A DNA stretch of 13,498 nt from an uncultured Prevotella sp. (lineage in GTDB: Bacteria; Bacteroidota; Bacteroidia; Bacteroidales; Bacteroidaceae). The DNA lies in contig CAMQBP010000032.1 of the NCBI GenBank assembly GCA_946999025.1, forward strand, positions 1 through 13,498, in the 5' to 3' direction. Within the stretch, counting starts at the first letter, position 1. Each line of letters opens with the position of its first letter. The notes under the pieces are model-generated. The model saw only the letters and a list, made by a program, of their open reading frames with translations, was not told where the DNA came from and searched no databases. The position numbers and the translations under genes are program-made. Shown piece by piece: positions 7,857 through 13,498 of the stretch.

Positions 7857-9086
7857 CTATAGTTTATGGCTGGTGAAATCGTTTTTGTCTGCTCTGACGT
7901 ATCTCAAACGATAAGATAGATTTCTCCACATCATGCTGATTTCAAATGGTATGACCTTCCAAAGTGCGATATCTTCCAAGAAATATGTAAGCGTTCTCTT
8001 GGCGAATCGTGCACGCAGGATGACCGTAAGGAGCAAGGAAACAACGGCTGTCAGCAGTAACGTGTAATTTATGAAAACACCACCATATACCATCATGGCC
8101 AAGATGTATAGGTAGGAAGTATGCAAGAGCGTCGTATCCAGATTGAACAGCATGCGCATGGGCGTTGATCGGTTGAGGTATTTGCGTGTTTCTTGATAGA
8201 ATAGATGCTTGTTGAGCCATTTCTTTTGCAGCGGTTCATCTTCTATAATCCAGGCATCTCGCTCCATCATGAGTGCGGATGAGCCTTCGTCTGCATACTT
8301 GTTGACGATGAAATCGTATTCACCGCGTAGCAGGTGAAGGTTACCCCGATAGCCTTCTCCTTGTAGAAACATACTTTTTCGAAACGCCAAATTGGCAGAG
8401 TTGGTGCGATAGGCAATACCGATTTCTGCCTTTCTCATAAGGTACAGTTCTGTATACAGCTGCTCAAGTCTGCGAAAGTCAGCTGTTTCAGCCGTATAGT
8501 TGCTATACCCCAGCACCAGTTTGTTGTTCTCATTGCAAGCCTTCGATATGCATTGCAACCAATAAGGAGATGCGGGTGTACAACCGGCATCGGTTATGAT
8601 GATCCATTCATACTTTGCCGCTTTTACTCCAAGGGTAACAGCCAACTTCTTTTTACTCATGTAGCGTGAGGATGAAGGGATGAACGTAGCGTAAAGATGC
8701 GAATCGTTTTCATACCGCTTCAATACGTCTTCTGTCTCGCTGTCACCTTGCTCGGCTACGACAACGACCTGAAAATCGTTGTCAAACTCCTGTGAAAGGA
8801 AGGAGGATAGGTGCATCTCCAGTTCCCTGGCTTCGTCGTGTACGGTAAGCAATACGGTGATGGGGACAGATTTTTTTGCAGGAATTGGGCAAGTGGTTGA
8901 TGGCTCTTGTGATGAGGTCTCTTCTTGAAAGCTGTCCAAAGCAGCAGATTCTTGCTCCTGGATGTGGAAGGGTTGAAGCCTCTTCACGATTTTCCTAAAC
9001 CGATAGAGGGGAGAAAAAAAAGGAGCAGCCACTGCAAGCAGCAGCGTGATAGAGCATAGTATGATGGTCAATTGGTCAAAAAACAT
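7857..9086 (-). CDS. Membrane-associated family 2 glycosyltransferase
   Basis: A GT-A fold glycosyltransferase of family GT2, probably acting at the cytoplasmic face of the inner membrane; its sugar and acceptor are unknown. Numbering from the ATG at 9086 (409 aa), it has an N-terminal membrane helix (about 5-27) and a polar linker rich in Glu, Gln and Ser (about 39-73). The GT2 domain then starts with VPITVLLTVHDEARELE (about 75-91) and has IIITDAG (162-168) as the metal/donor aspartate motif, GEYDF (255-259) as the likely catalytic acidic site, and QKKWLNKHLFYQETRKYL as a Q-x-x-W type element. Two hydrophobic helices (about 322-357) and a basic tail follow. A GTG at 9092 would add two residues; the ATG is preferred. 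It lies 22 bases after lysA and ends two bases before the half GT4 gene. Exopolysaccharide or lipid-sugar synthesis is a guess. Confidence 0.85.
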   Translation of the reverse strand: MFFDQLTIILCSITLLLAVAAPFFSPLYRFRKIVKRLQPFHIQEQESAALDSFQEETSSQEPSTTCPIPAKKSVPITVLLTVHDEARELEMHLSSFLSQEFDNDFQVVVVAEQGDSETEDVLKRYENDSHLYATFIPSSSRYMSKKKLAVTLGVKAAKYEWIIITDAGCTPASPYWLQCISKACNENNKLVLGYSNYTAETADFRRLEQLYTELYLMRKAEIGIAYRTNSANLAFRKSMFLQGEGYRGNLHLLRGEYDFIVNKYADEGSSALMMERDAWIIEDEPLQKKWLNKHLFYQETRKYLNRSTPMRMLFNLDTTLLHTSYLYILAMMVYGGVFINYTLLLTAVVSLLLTVILRARFAKRTLTYFLEDIALWKVIPFEISMMWRNLSYRLRYVRADKNDFTSHKL

Positions 9087-9108
9087 AGACACGAATGATT
9101 CTACAATG

Positions 9109-10266
9109 TTATAAATCCTCTGTTAAATAACCTTCGGGTAGTTTCCTACAATTGTATTGGCTGGCCATCACTTCGCCGTAAGCACCGGCAGACCGGATGG
9201 CCAACAGGTCGCCGCGATGACATTGGTTCAAATCAATGGCTTTGGCAAACACGTCACTCGACTCACATATTGGTCCCACCACGTCATAGGTTTCATGAGC
9301 GTCATTGCTGGAAAGATTCTCTATTTGATGCCGCGATTGATACAGAGCGGGTCTGATGAAATCGGTCATACCGGCGTCAACGATACAAAACTTCTTGCGT
9401 ACGCCTTGTTTGATGTACAGCACTTTGGTGATTAAACTTCCACATTGTGCGACGATAGAGCGACCAAGTTCGAAGTGTAAAGTTTGATGCGGGTACAACT
9501 TCAAGTGCTGGGCGTATGTCTGGAAATATGCTTTGAAGTCAGGAATGGGCTGCTGGTCAGGATGTTCGTAGTTCACACCCAATCCTCCGCCAACGTTAAT
9601 GCTTTCAACATGAACATGATGTTGGTGCAGTTCTTCCTGCAATTGATTGATTCGATCGCACAAAGAAACGAAGTCACGCATGTCAAGAATTTGTGAACCG
9701 ATATGAAAATGTAGACCGGTAAACTTGACATTCTTCATCCGCAAACACGCCTCAATGGCAGTTTCCGTTTCGCACAGAGCAATACCAAACTTGTTTTCGG
9801 CCAGTCCTGTTGTGATGTTCGCATGTGTATGAGCTTCCACGTCAGGGTTGATTCGCAAAGCAATGCGTGCAATTTTACCTTTCTTCTCAGCAATCTCGTT
9901 GATGACTTCAAGCTCGGCAATGCTCTCAACGTTGAAGCAAAGAATCTCTTGGTCAATGCCCAAAGCGATTTCCCAGTCACTTTTGCCAACGCCAGCATAA
10001 ACTATCTTGTTGGGTGAGAAGCCTGCATCAATGGCAGCCAGAATCTCTCCACCACTCACGCAGTCGGCCTCTAATCCGGCCTGACTGATGATGTTGAGTA
10101 GCTTTGCGTTGGCATTTGCCTTGACGGCATAATGAACCTGGAAACGTTCATACGGCTCAATTTCTGTCTTGATGGCCTGGAGCGTTTCTTTCAGCAAAGC
10201 CGTGTCATAGTAATAAAACGGCGTTTGCTTGGTGCTAAGTTTGTCTAATGAAACCAACTGATGCAT
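9109..10266 (-). CDS. lysA: Diaminopimelate decarboxylase LysA
   Basis: LysA is the PLP enzyme that decarboxylates meso-diaminopimelate to L-lysine, the last step of the pathway. The 385-residue protein is a fold-type III alanine-racemase-like barrel plus C-terminal beta domain. Lys49 in HYAVKAN is the PLP lysine. LHFHIGSQI (185-193), VGGGLG (225-230) and FELGRS (265-270) bind cofactor and substrate. CESSD (334-338) carries the catalytic Cys334 from the partner subunit, and SAGAYG (359-364) is the C-terminal PLP contact. The EPGR of many homologues reads ELGR, which I do not consider disabling. The length is on the short side of normal. It starts nine bases after lysC, so first and last enzymes of lysine synthesis are coupled. 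A related PLP decarboxylase for carboxynorspermidine is less likely given this neighbour and the CESSD motif. Confidence 0.95.
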   Translation of the reverse strand: MHQLVSLDKLSTKQTPFYYYDTALLKETLQAIKTEIEPYERFQVHYAVKANANAKLLNIISQAGLEADCVSGGEILAAIDAGFSPNKIVYAGVGKSDWEIALGIDQEILCFNVESIAELEVINEIAEKKGKIARIALRINPDVEAHTHANITTGLAENKFGIALCETETAIEACLRMKNVKFTGLHFHIGSQILDMRDFVSLCDRINQLQEELHQHHVHVESINVGGGLGVNYEHPDQQPIPDFKAYFQTYAQHLKLYPHQTLHFELGRSIVAQCGSLITKVLYIKQGVRKKFCIVDAGMTDFIRPALYQSRHQIENLSSNDAHETYDVVGPICESSDVFAKAIDLNQCHRGDLLAIRSAGAYGEVMASQYNCRKLPEGYLTEDL

Positions 10267-10275
10267 AGCTTCCCG

Positions 10276-11613
10276 TCAATTACCATTCGCGCAGGTTGTT
10301 TCAAACAGCAAGTCACTCAAACTTTGCAACGCTCGCTTCTTGTCAGCATCCCTCACCAAGAAAGAAATGTTATAATTGCTGCCACCATAGGAAATCATGC
10401 GAACCGGAATATCCTTCATGGCATCCAAGGCAAGTGTCTCGAATCCAACATTGCTCCAGTCTAAATCACCAACGACGCAGATGATGCACATGTCGGTATC
10501 AACGGTCACAGTTCCGTATTTTTTCAATTCATCAACGATTTCATCCAGATGCGTGGCGTTGTCAATGCTCATGGACAAGCCCACCTCGCTGGTGGCAATC
10601 ATGTCAATGGGCGTTTGATAGCTTTCAAAAATCTCAAACACTTTTCTCAGAAATCCTGTCGCAAGCAACATCCTGGACGATTTGATTTTGATGGCAACGA
10701 TGTTGTCTTTGGCCGCCACTGCTTTGATTTTTCCGCGAACGATCACGTTGTCAATGAGGGTGCCGTATGCATCGGGTTCCATCGTATTCTTCAATCGGAC
10801 GGGAATGCCCGCGTATTTGGCAGGCTGGATGCAAGTGGGGTGGAGGATTTTGGCTCCAAAGTAAGCCAGCTCGGCAGCTTCTTCAAAGTTGAGTTGCTGC
10901 ACGGCGTCGGTCTTGTCAACGATGCGTGGGTCGTTGTTGTGCATGCCGTCGATATCAGTCCAAATGACAATTTCTTCAGCGTTGAGCGCGGCTCCAATCA
11001 AAGAAGCCGTGTAGTCGGAACCGCCACGCAGTAGGTTGTCTACCTCTCCATAAGCATTTCGGCAGATAAAACCTTGGGTGATATAAATCTGATAGCCCTC
11101 ATTGTCAGCCATGATGGCGGAGAGTTTTTCCTTGATGTAGGGTGGGTCTGGTTCAGCATTCTTGTCTGTTCTCATAAAATCCAAAGCCGATAGAAGAACT
11201 GCATGAACACCCTGCTCCTGCAAATAGTTTACCACCATGTTGGTACTCATGATTTCGCCTTGCGCAACAATGCACTTCTCTTCGAACGATGTAAAAAGAT
11301 CTTTGGTAAACGAACGAAGATATTCGAATTCGCTTGCCAGGAAGTCGCGGGTCTTCGACTTGTATTCATCCGTCGCATACAACTCGTCTACGTGCTGCAT
11401 GTATTTCTCTTCCAATGTGTTGATTACCTCATTGGCACCTTCCGGATTCTTCTTGTAGAGATAATCGGCTATCTCTATCAGTGTGTTGGTAGTGCCAGCC
11501 ATGGCCGACAGAACAACAAATGTCTGCTCACCTGACCGTGTTACGAGTGAAGCTACATTCTTCATTCGTTCTGGAGAACCTACAGAGGTTCCCCCAAATT
11601 TCATCACCTTCAT
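10276..11613 (-). CDS. lysC: Aspartate kinase, lysine-type
   Basis: Aspartokinase phosphorylates L-aspartate and commits it to the lysine/DAP, threonine and methionine pathways. The 445-residue monofunctional enzyme has an amino-acid-kinase domain with KFGGTSVG (residues 5-12), FVVLSAMAGTTN (32-43), AQGE (117-120), LLRGGSDYTA (194-203), IWTDIDGMHNNDPR (217-230) and AYFGAKILHPTCI (250-262). Two ACT repeats follow (about 305-375 and 376-445) that normally bind lysine for feedback inhibition, with the TSEVGLSMSID loop (341-351) at the effector site. It is not fused to homoserine dehydrogenase. The ATG places the first strand at the usual position. It lies 39 bases after ftsE and 9 before lysA. 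No T-box, L-box or attenuator is apparent upstream, so control is probably allosteric. Confidence 0.96.
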   Translation of the reverse strand: MKVMKFGGTSVGSPERMKNVASLVTRSGEQTFVVLSAMAGTTNTLIEIADYLYKKNPEGANEVINTLEEKYMQHVDELYATDEYKSKTRDFLASEFEYLRSFTKDLFTSFEEKCIVAQGEIMSTNMVVNYLQEQGVHAVLLSALDFMRTDKNAEPDPPYIKEKLSAIMADNEGYQIYITQGFICRNAYGEVDNLLRGGSDYTASLIGAALNAEEIVIWTDIDGMHNNDPRIVDKTDAVQQLNFEEAAELAYFGAKILHPTCIQPAKYAGIPVRLKNTMEPDAYGTLIDNVIVRGKIKAVAAKDNIVAIKIKSSRMLLATGFLRKVFEIFESYQTPIDMIATSEVGLSMSIDNATHLDEIVDELKKYGTVTVDTDMCIICVVGDLDWSNVGFETLALDAMKDIPVRMISYGGSNYNISFLVRDADKKRALQSLSDLLFETTCANGN

Positions 11614-11652
11614 CTTTATTATATTTACATTGCTTCGTATAAGAATTGTCTA

Positions 11653-12393
11653 TCACTCAACCGATGGACATGATTGCGAGTCGCTCTCGGCTTCTTCTTG
11701 CAAGTCTATTTTGTTGTATTCGTTCGTAATGTCTGCGATGTGTCCATCTTTGCAACGATACACAATACCTGGGAATTTGTCTAACATAGGGATGTTGTGC
11801 GTGGACATCACCACAGCTGTTCCCGTTTGGGTGATGTCTTTCAGTAGCTTCACGATGTGACTTGCTGTCTCAGGGTCCAAATTGCCCGTAGGTTCGTCGG
11901 CGATGATGATTTTCGGCTTGTTCAACAAAGCTCTCGCAATGGCTATACGTTGCTGCTCGCCGCCAGAGAGTTCGTAAGGCATCTTGTGCTTTTTCTCAAT
12001 CATACCCACATCATTGAGTACTTCATCAATCCGCTGGTTGATCTCGTTCTTGTCTTTCCACCCTGTTGCTTTCAAGACAAAATACAAGTTTTTGTAAACA
12101 TCCCGGTCATGAAGAAGCTGGAAATCTTGAAAGATAATCCCCATTTCTTTTCTCAGTGCAGGCACTTCGTTGCGTTTTACCTTTGTGATGTCTCTGTCAA
12201 GGATTTCGGCTTTTGTATCTGAATCGCCTTCGATATCCAATTCGCAATACATGGTTTTAAGCAGCGAACTCTTGCCAGAACCAACCTTCCCGATGATATA
12301 GATAAACTCTCCTTCGTCTACTTTGAAGTCAACGTCTTGCAAGATGTGATTGTCTGCTTGGAATATTTGAACTTTTTGATAATCTACTAACAT
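11653..12393 (-). CDS. ftsE: FtsE-like ABC transporter ATP-binding protein
   Basis: The 246-residue protein is an ABC ATPase with Walker A GKVGSGKS (residues 35-42), Q-loop in IIFQDFQLL (86-94), signature LSGGEQQR (142-149), Walker B IIIADEPTG (162-170) and switch histidine in STHN (197-200). The FQDFQLL and TAVVMSTHN wording is typical of FtsE, which pairs with membrane protein FtsX to drive peptidoglycan hydrolases at the septum. The nearest alternative is a LolD/MacB-type ATPase. A polar C-terminal tail of about 20 residues rich in Glu and Ser extends past the core. No ftsX is present in the window; in this group the two are, as far as I recall, often unlinked. It is first in the minus-strand run, in front of lysC. 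Confidence 0.88.
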   Translation of the reverse strand: MLVDYQKVQIFQADNHILQDVDFKVDEGEFIYIIGKVGSGKSSLLKTMYCELDIEGDSDTKAEILDRDITKVKRNEVPALRKEMGIIFQDFQLLHDRDVYKNLYFVLKATGWKDKNEINQRIDEVLNDVGMIEKKHKMPYELSGGEQQRIAIARALLNKPKIIIADEPTGNLDPETASHIVKLLKDITQTGTAVVMSTHNIPMLDKFPGIVYRCKDGHIADITNEYNKIDLQEEAESDSQSCPSVE

Positions 12394-12530
12394 ATCTGCT
12401 TTTTCCTTTTGATGATTTGGTTTAATGCCAGTTGGGGTATGCCACAGCCAAGAGTGGTTGTCCTACAAATGAGGTCGTTGTTGGTCTTTTTACTTTTAAA
12501 CGAAACATTTTATACGATTGAAGTATGATG

Positions 12531-12538
12531 CAAATTTA
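12531..12538 (-). promoter_or_regulatory. Candidate promoter for the ftsE-lysC-lysA-GT2-fbp run (TAAATTTG)
   Basis: The minus strand reads TAAATTTG followed by CA, an exact match to TAnnTTTG. It is the only exact match I find on either strand between ftsE and 13474. No clear -33 TTTG lies 19-21 bases upstream. Start of transcription near 12525 would leave a leader of about 130 bases before ftsE, which contains a 28-codon open frame (12422-12508). Confidence 0.6.
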
Positions 12539-12893
12539 GACAATTTTTCCGAATTATGCGCCTCTCGGGGTGGAAAAGAGTTGGTTGGCGTACATGGCTC
12601 TATTATTTAACCATGTTGCTTTTCGTTTTTTGTTATTTAATCGAACGGGTGGTTCACCTGTGAAGTATCTTCTGTCGCAACGTCTTTTTAACACAAATGC
12701 TGGACGTTTTTTCAACCAACTTGTTCGAGTGTTGTAAATAAGTGCATCATGGTAGAGTTTTGTTATCTGTTTGACTGTTAGTATCTTATGTGATTTTTAG
12801 TCCCAAAGAGAAATCAAAAAGCAATGTGTTTGGCGCGTAAAACCCTCTATTTTGTGTAAAAAAGACCTTTAATAGGATTGAGATTGGGCGACT

Positions 12894-12930
12894 AAAGCAT
12901 GTAAATTGGACGGTAAAAGCATGCTAATTG
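12894..12930 (+). repeat. Tandem pair, 22-base period, AAAGCATG(T/C)(A/T)AATTG
   Basis: AAAGCATGTAAATTG (12894-12908) is repeated as AAAGCATGCTAATTG (12916-12930), 13 of 15 bases identical, with a 22-base period and GTAAA- or CTAAA-type bases in front. The second copy contains the palindrome GCATGC. Similar TAAAA-led phrases precede it from about 12836. It may be part of a dispersed extragenic repeat or a pair of protein-binding sites on the same face of the helix. Confidence 0.6.
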
Positions 12931-13047
12931 CTGCTTTATTCCATGTGAATAGGGTACAATATGATGCGTTTAAGGGTTTGAATACCTAAAATAACTCCCA
13001 ATTTTGTCTATTTTTCAATTTTATTTTGTCAAAGAAAATGAATCGGT

Positions 13048-13070
13048 TTAACAAACGAAAGGTTTGTTAA
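13048..13070. repeat. 9-bp perfect inverted repeat TTAACAAAC/GTTTGTTAA
   Basis: TTAACAAAC (13048-13056) and GTTTGTTAA (13062-13070) are perfect complements around a 5-base GAAAG spacer. TTAACAAA recurs directly at 13067-13074. No T-tract follows, so a protein-binding dyad is more likely than a terminator. Function is unknown. Confidence 0.5.
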
Positions 13071-13306
13071 CAAATAAGGAGTGTATTGTTGATAGTCATC
13101 TATCATTATTTTCAAATCGTGTCGAAAATGGCAGTTCCATCCGTGTTCATACAAAAGAACATGGTGTTTTTTTTACACCGAACAACCTTGTTTCAATGAA
13201 AGAGCCGTGAGTTGACGTATCATCTTGCGGAGTTTAAAACCTGTTAAGTAGTGCAATTTTTCCTAAAACGATTGGTAGAATGTCATCGATTTTTCAAGAT
13301 TTATTG

Positions 13307-13314
13307 TAATTTAG
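13307..13314 (+). promoter_or_regulatory. Possible promoter for the gene at 13475 (TAATTTAG)
   Basis: TAATTTAG matches TAnnTTTG at seven of eight positions and is followed by CA, as in strong promoters of this group. It would start transcription near 13320, directly before the paired hairpins, giving a leader of about 150 bases. No -33 TTTG is visible, so this is tentative. Confidence 0.3.
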
Positions 13315-13325
13315 CAGCAATGAGG

Positions 13326-13367
13326 ACATATTTTCAAATATGTGTTGGTTGAATAAATTCGACCAAC
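13326..13367 (+). repeat. Two back-to-back hairpins in the leader of the last gene
   Basis: The first is ACATATTT (13326-13333) with AAATATGT (13336-13343), 8 bp around TC, better regarded as a DNA dyad because the loop is too small for RNA unless the inner pairs open. The second follows with no gap: GTTGGTTGAA (13344-13353) pairs with TTCGACCAAC (13358-13367), 10 bp including one T-G wobble, around a TAAA loop. No U-tract follows, so termination is unlikely. A 5'-UTR structure or regulator site is possible. Confidence 0.6.
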
Positions 13368-13474
13368 AGGGTTATAAAGTATCGTCTCATTCAAAAATTG
13401 AGCCTTCGACATCTTTAAATTGTCCCATGAGTCAACCGAAATTACATGAGTAACAACTATAAAAAACATAGAAT

Positions 13475-13498
13475 ATGAAAAAATTTGTTTTATTGACA
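13475..13498 (+). CDS. Start of a truncated gene, product unknown
   Basis: An ATG followed by AAA AAA TTT GTT TTA TTG ACA gives MKKFVLLT before the window ends. The two lysines followed by hydrophobic residues look like the beginning of a signal peptide, so an exported or lipoprotein product is possible. The upstream TATAAAAAACATAGAAT stretch is the A-rich type of leader seen in Bacteroidota. Eight codons are too few to name a family. Confidence 0.45.

Larger units (their letters stand above)
12539..13474. other. Gene-poor AT-rich region with repeats and hairpins
   Basis: About 940 bases without a convincing gene. The longest plus-strand frame I noted by eye is 47 codons (12594-12737). No tRNA T-loop signature or rRNA stretch is seen, and no exact TAnnTTTG promoter on either strand. 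What it holds: a TTATTTAA direct repeat 30 bases apart (12603 and 12633); a cassette with a 22-base tandem repeat (12894-12930); an ATTTTGTC direct repeat also 22 bases apart (13001 and 13023); a 9-bp inverted repeat (13048-13070); a GGTGT/ACACC hairpin around a T-run (13163-13179); and two adjacent hairpins (13326-13367). It may include the upstream control region of the gene starting at 13475, a small RNA, or decayed sequence. Confidence 0.6.

Noticed and set aside
7855..7857. GTG start for the half GT4 gene, overlapping the GT2 stop
   Set aside because: The adjacent ATG at 7854 needs no unusual start codon and keeps the same reading frame; retained only as an alternative.
9087..9092. GTG start two codons upstream of the GT2 ATG
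   Set aside because: ATG at 9086 is the more likely initiator; the difference is two residues.
13128..13199. 23-residue open frame starting ATG GCA GTT
   Set aside because: Too short, no promoter or conservation evidence, and it crosses the T-run hairpin at 13163-13179.
12711..13353. 10-base inverted match TTCAACCAAC (12711-12720) with GTTGGTTGAA (13344-13353), and a similar GTTGGTTG near 12580
   Set aside because: Considered as ends of an invertible segment. Ten bases over more than 600 in AT-rich DNA is weak, and the right copy is already explained by its own local hairpin.
12394..13474. Search for tRNA, CRISPR, insertion-sequence ends or transposase remnants
   Set aside because: No T-loop or acceptor stem pairing, no regularly spaced identical repeats beyond the two-copy 22-base pair, and no transposase-like frames or terminal repeats with target duplications.

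Overview
The window reads as a chromosomal housekeeping segment of a Bacteroidota bacterium, probably Bacteroidales and plausibly Prevotellaceae. The support is Bacteroidota-type TAnnTTTG promoter elements (2717-2724 on the minus strand, 2906-2913 on the plus strand, 12531-12538 on the minus strand), the absence of clear Shine-Dalgarno sequences, a class III (Bacillus/Bacteroides-type) fructose-1,6-bisphosphatase, and QueA and LysC proteins that resemble those of this group. The genus is an inference from protein flavour; no rRNA or marker search could be run.

Layout: a plus-strand run truB-queA-folK (6-2330) covers tRNA modification and a folate step. It meets minus-strand rpsO (ribosomal protein S15) at a shared hairpin (2335-2369). 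rpsO and plus-strand typA/bipA (2942-4744) diverge from a 272-base spacer in which both promoters lie inside a perfect 21-base inverted repeat. typA ends in a textbook intrinsic terminator (4771-4801).

From 12393 down to 5006 six minus-strand genes are packed with gaps of 39, 9, 22, 2 and 20 bases: ftsE-like ABC ATPase, lysC (aspartate kinase), lysA (diaminopimelate decarboxylase), a membrane-linked family 2 glycosyltransferase, a 275-aa protein resembling only the first half of a family 4 glycosyltransferase, and fbp (class III FBPase). They look like one operon joining division/envelope, DAP-lysine synthesis, glycosylation and gluconeogenesis. A TAAATTTG element lies about 140 bases before ftsE.

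The last ~940 bases before a truncated gene at 13475 carry no convincing gene. This AT-rich stretch holds a 22-base tandem repeat (AAAGCATG...AATTG), several inverted repeats and two back-to-back hairpins just before the truncated gene.

I found no mobile element, CRISPR array, tRNA, rRNA or obvious defence system. The parts most worth a second look are the half glycosyltransferase beside the GT2, the inverted-repeat divergent promoters, the altered motifs in QueA and the structured gene-free region at the right end.
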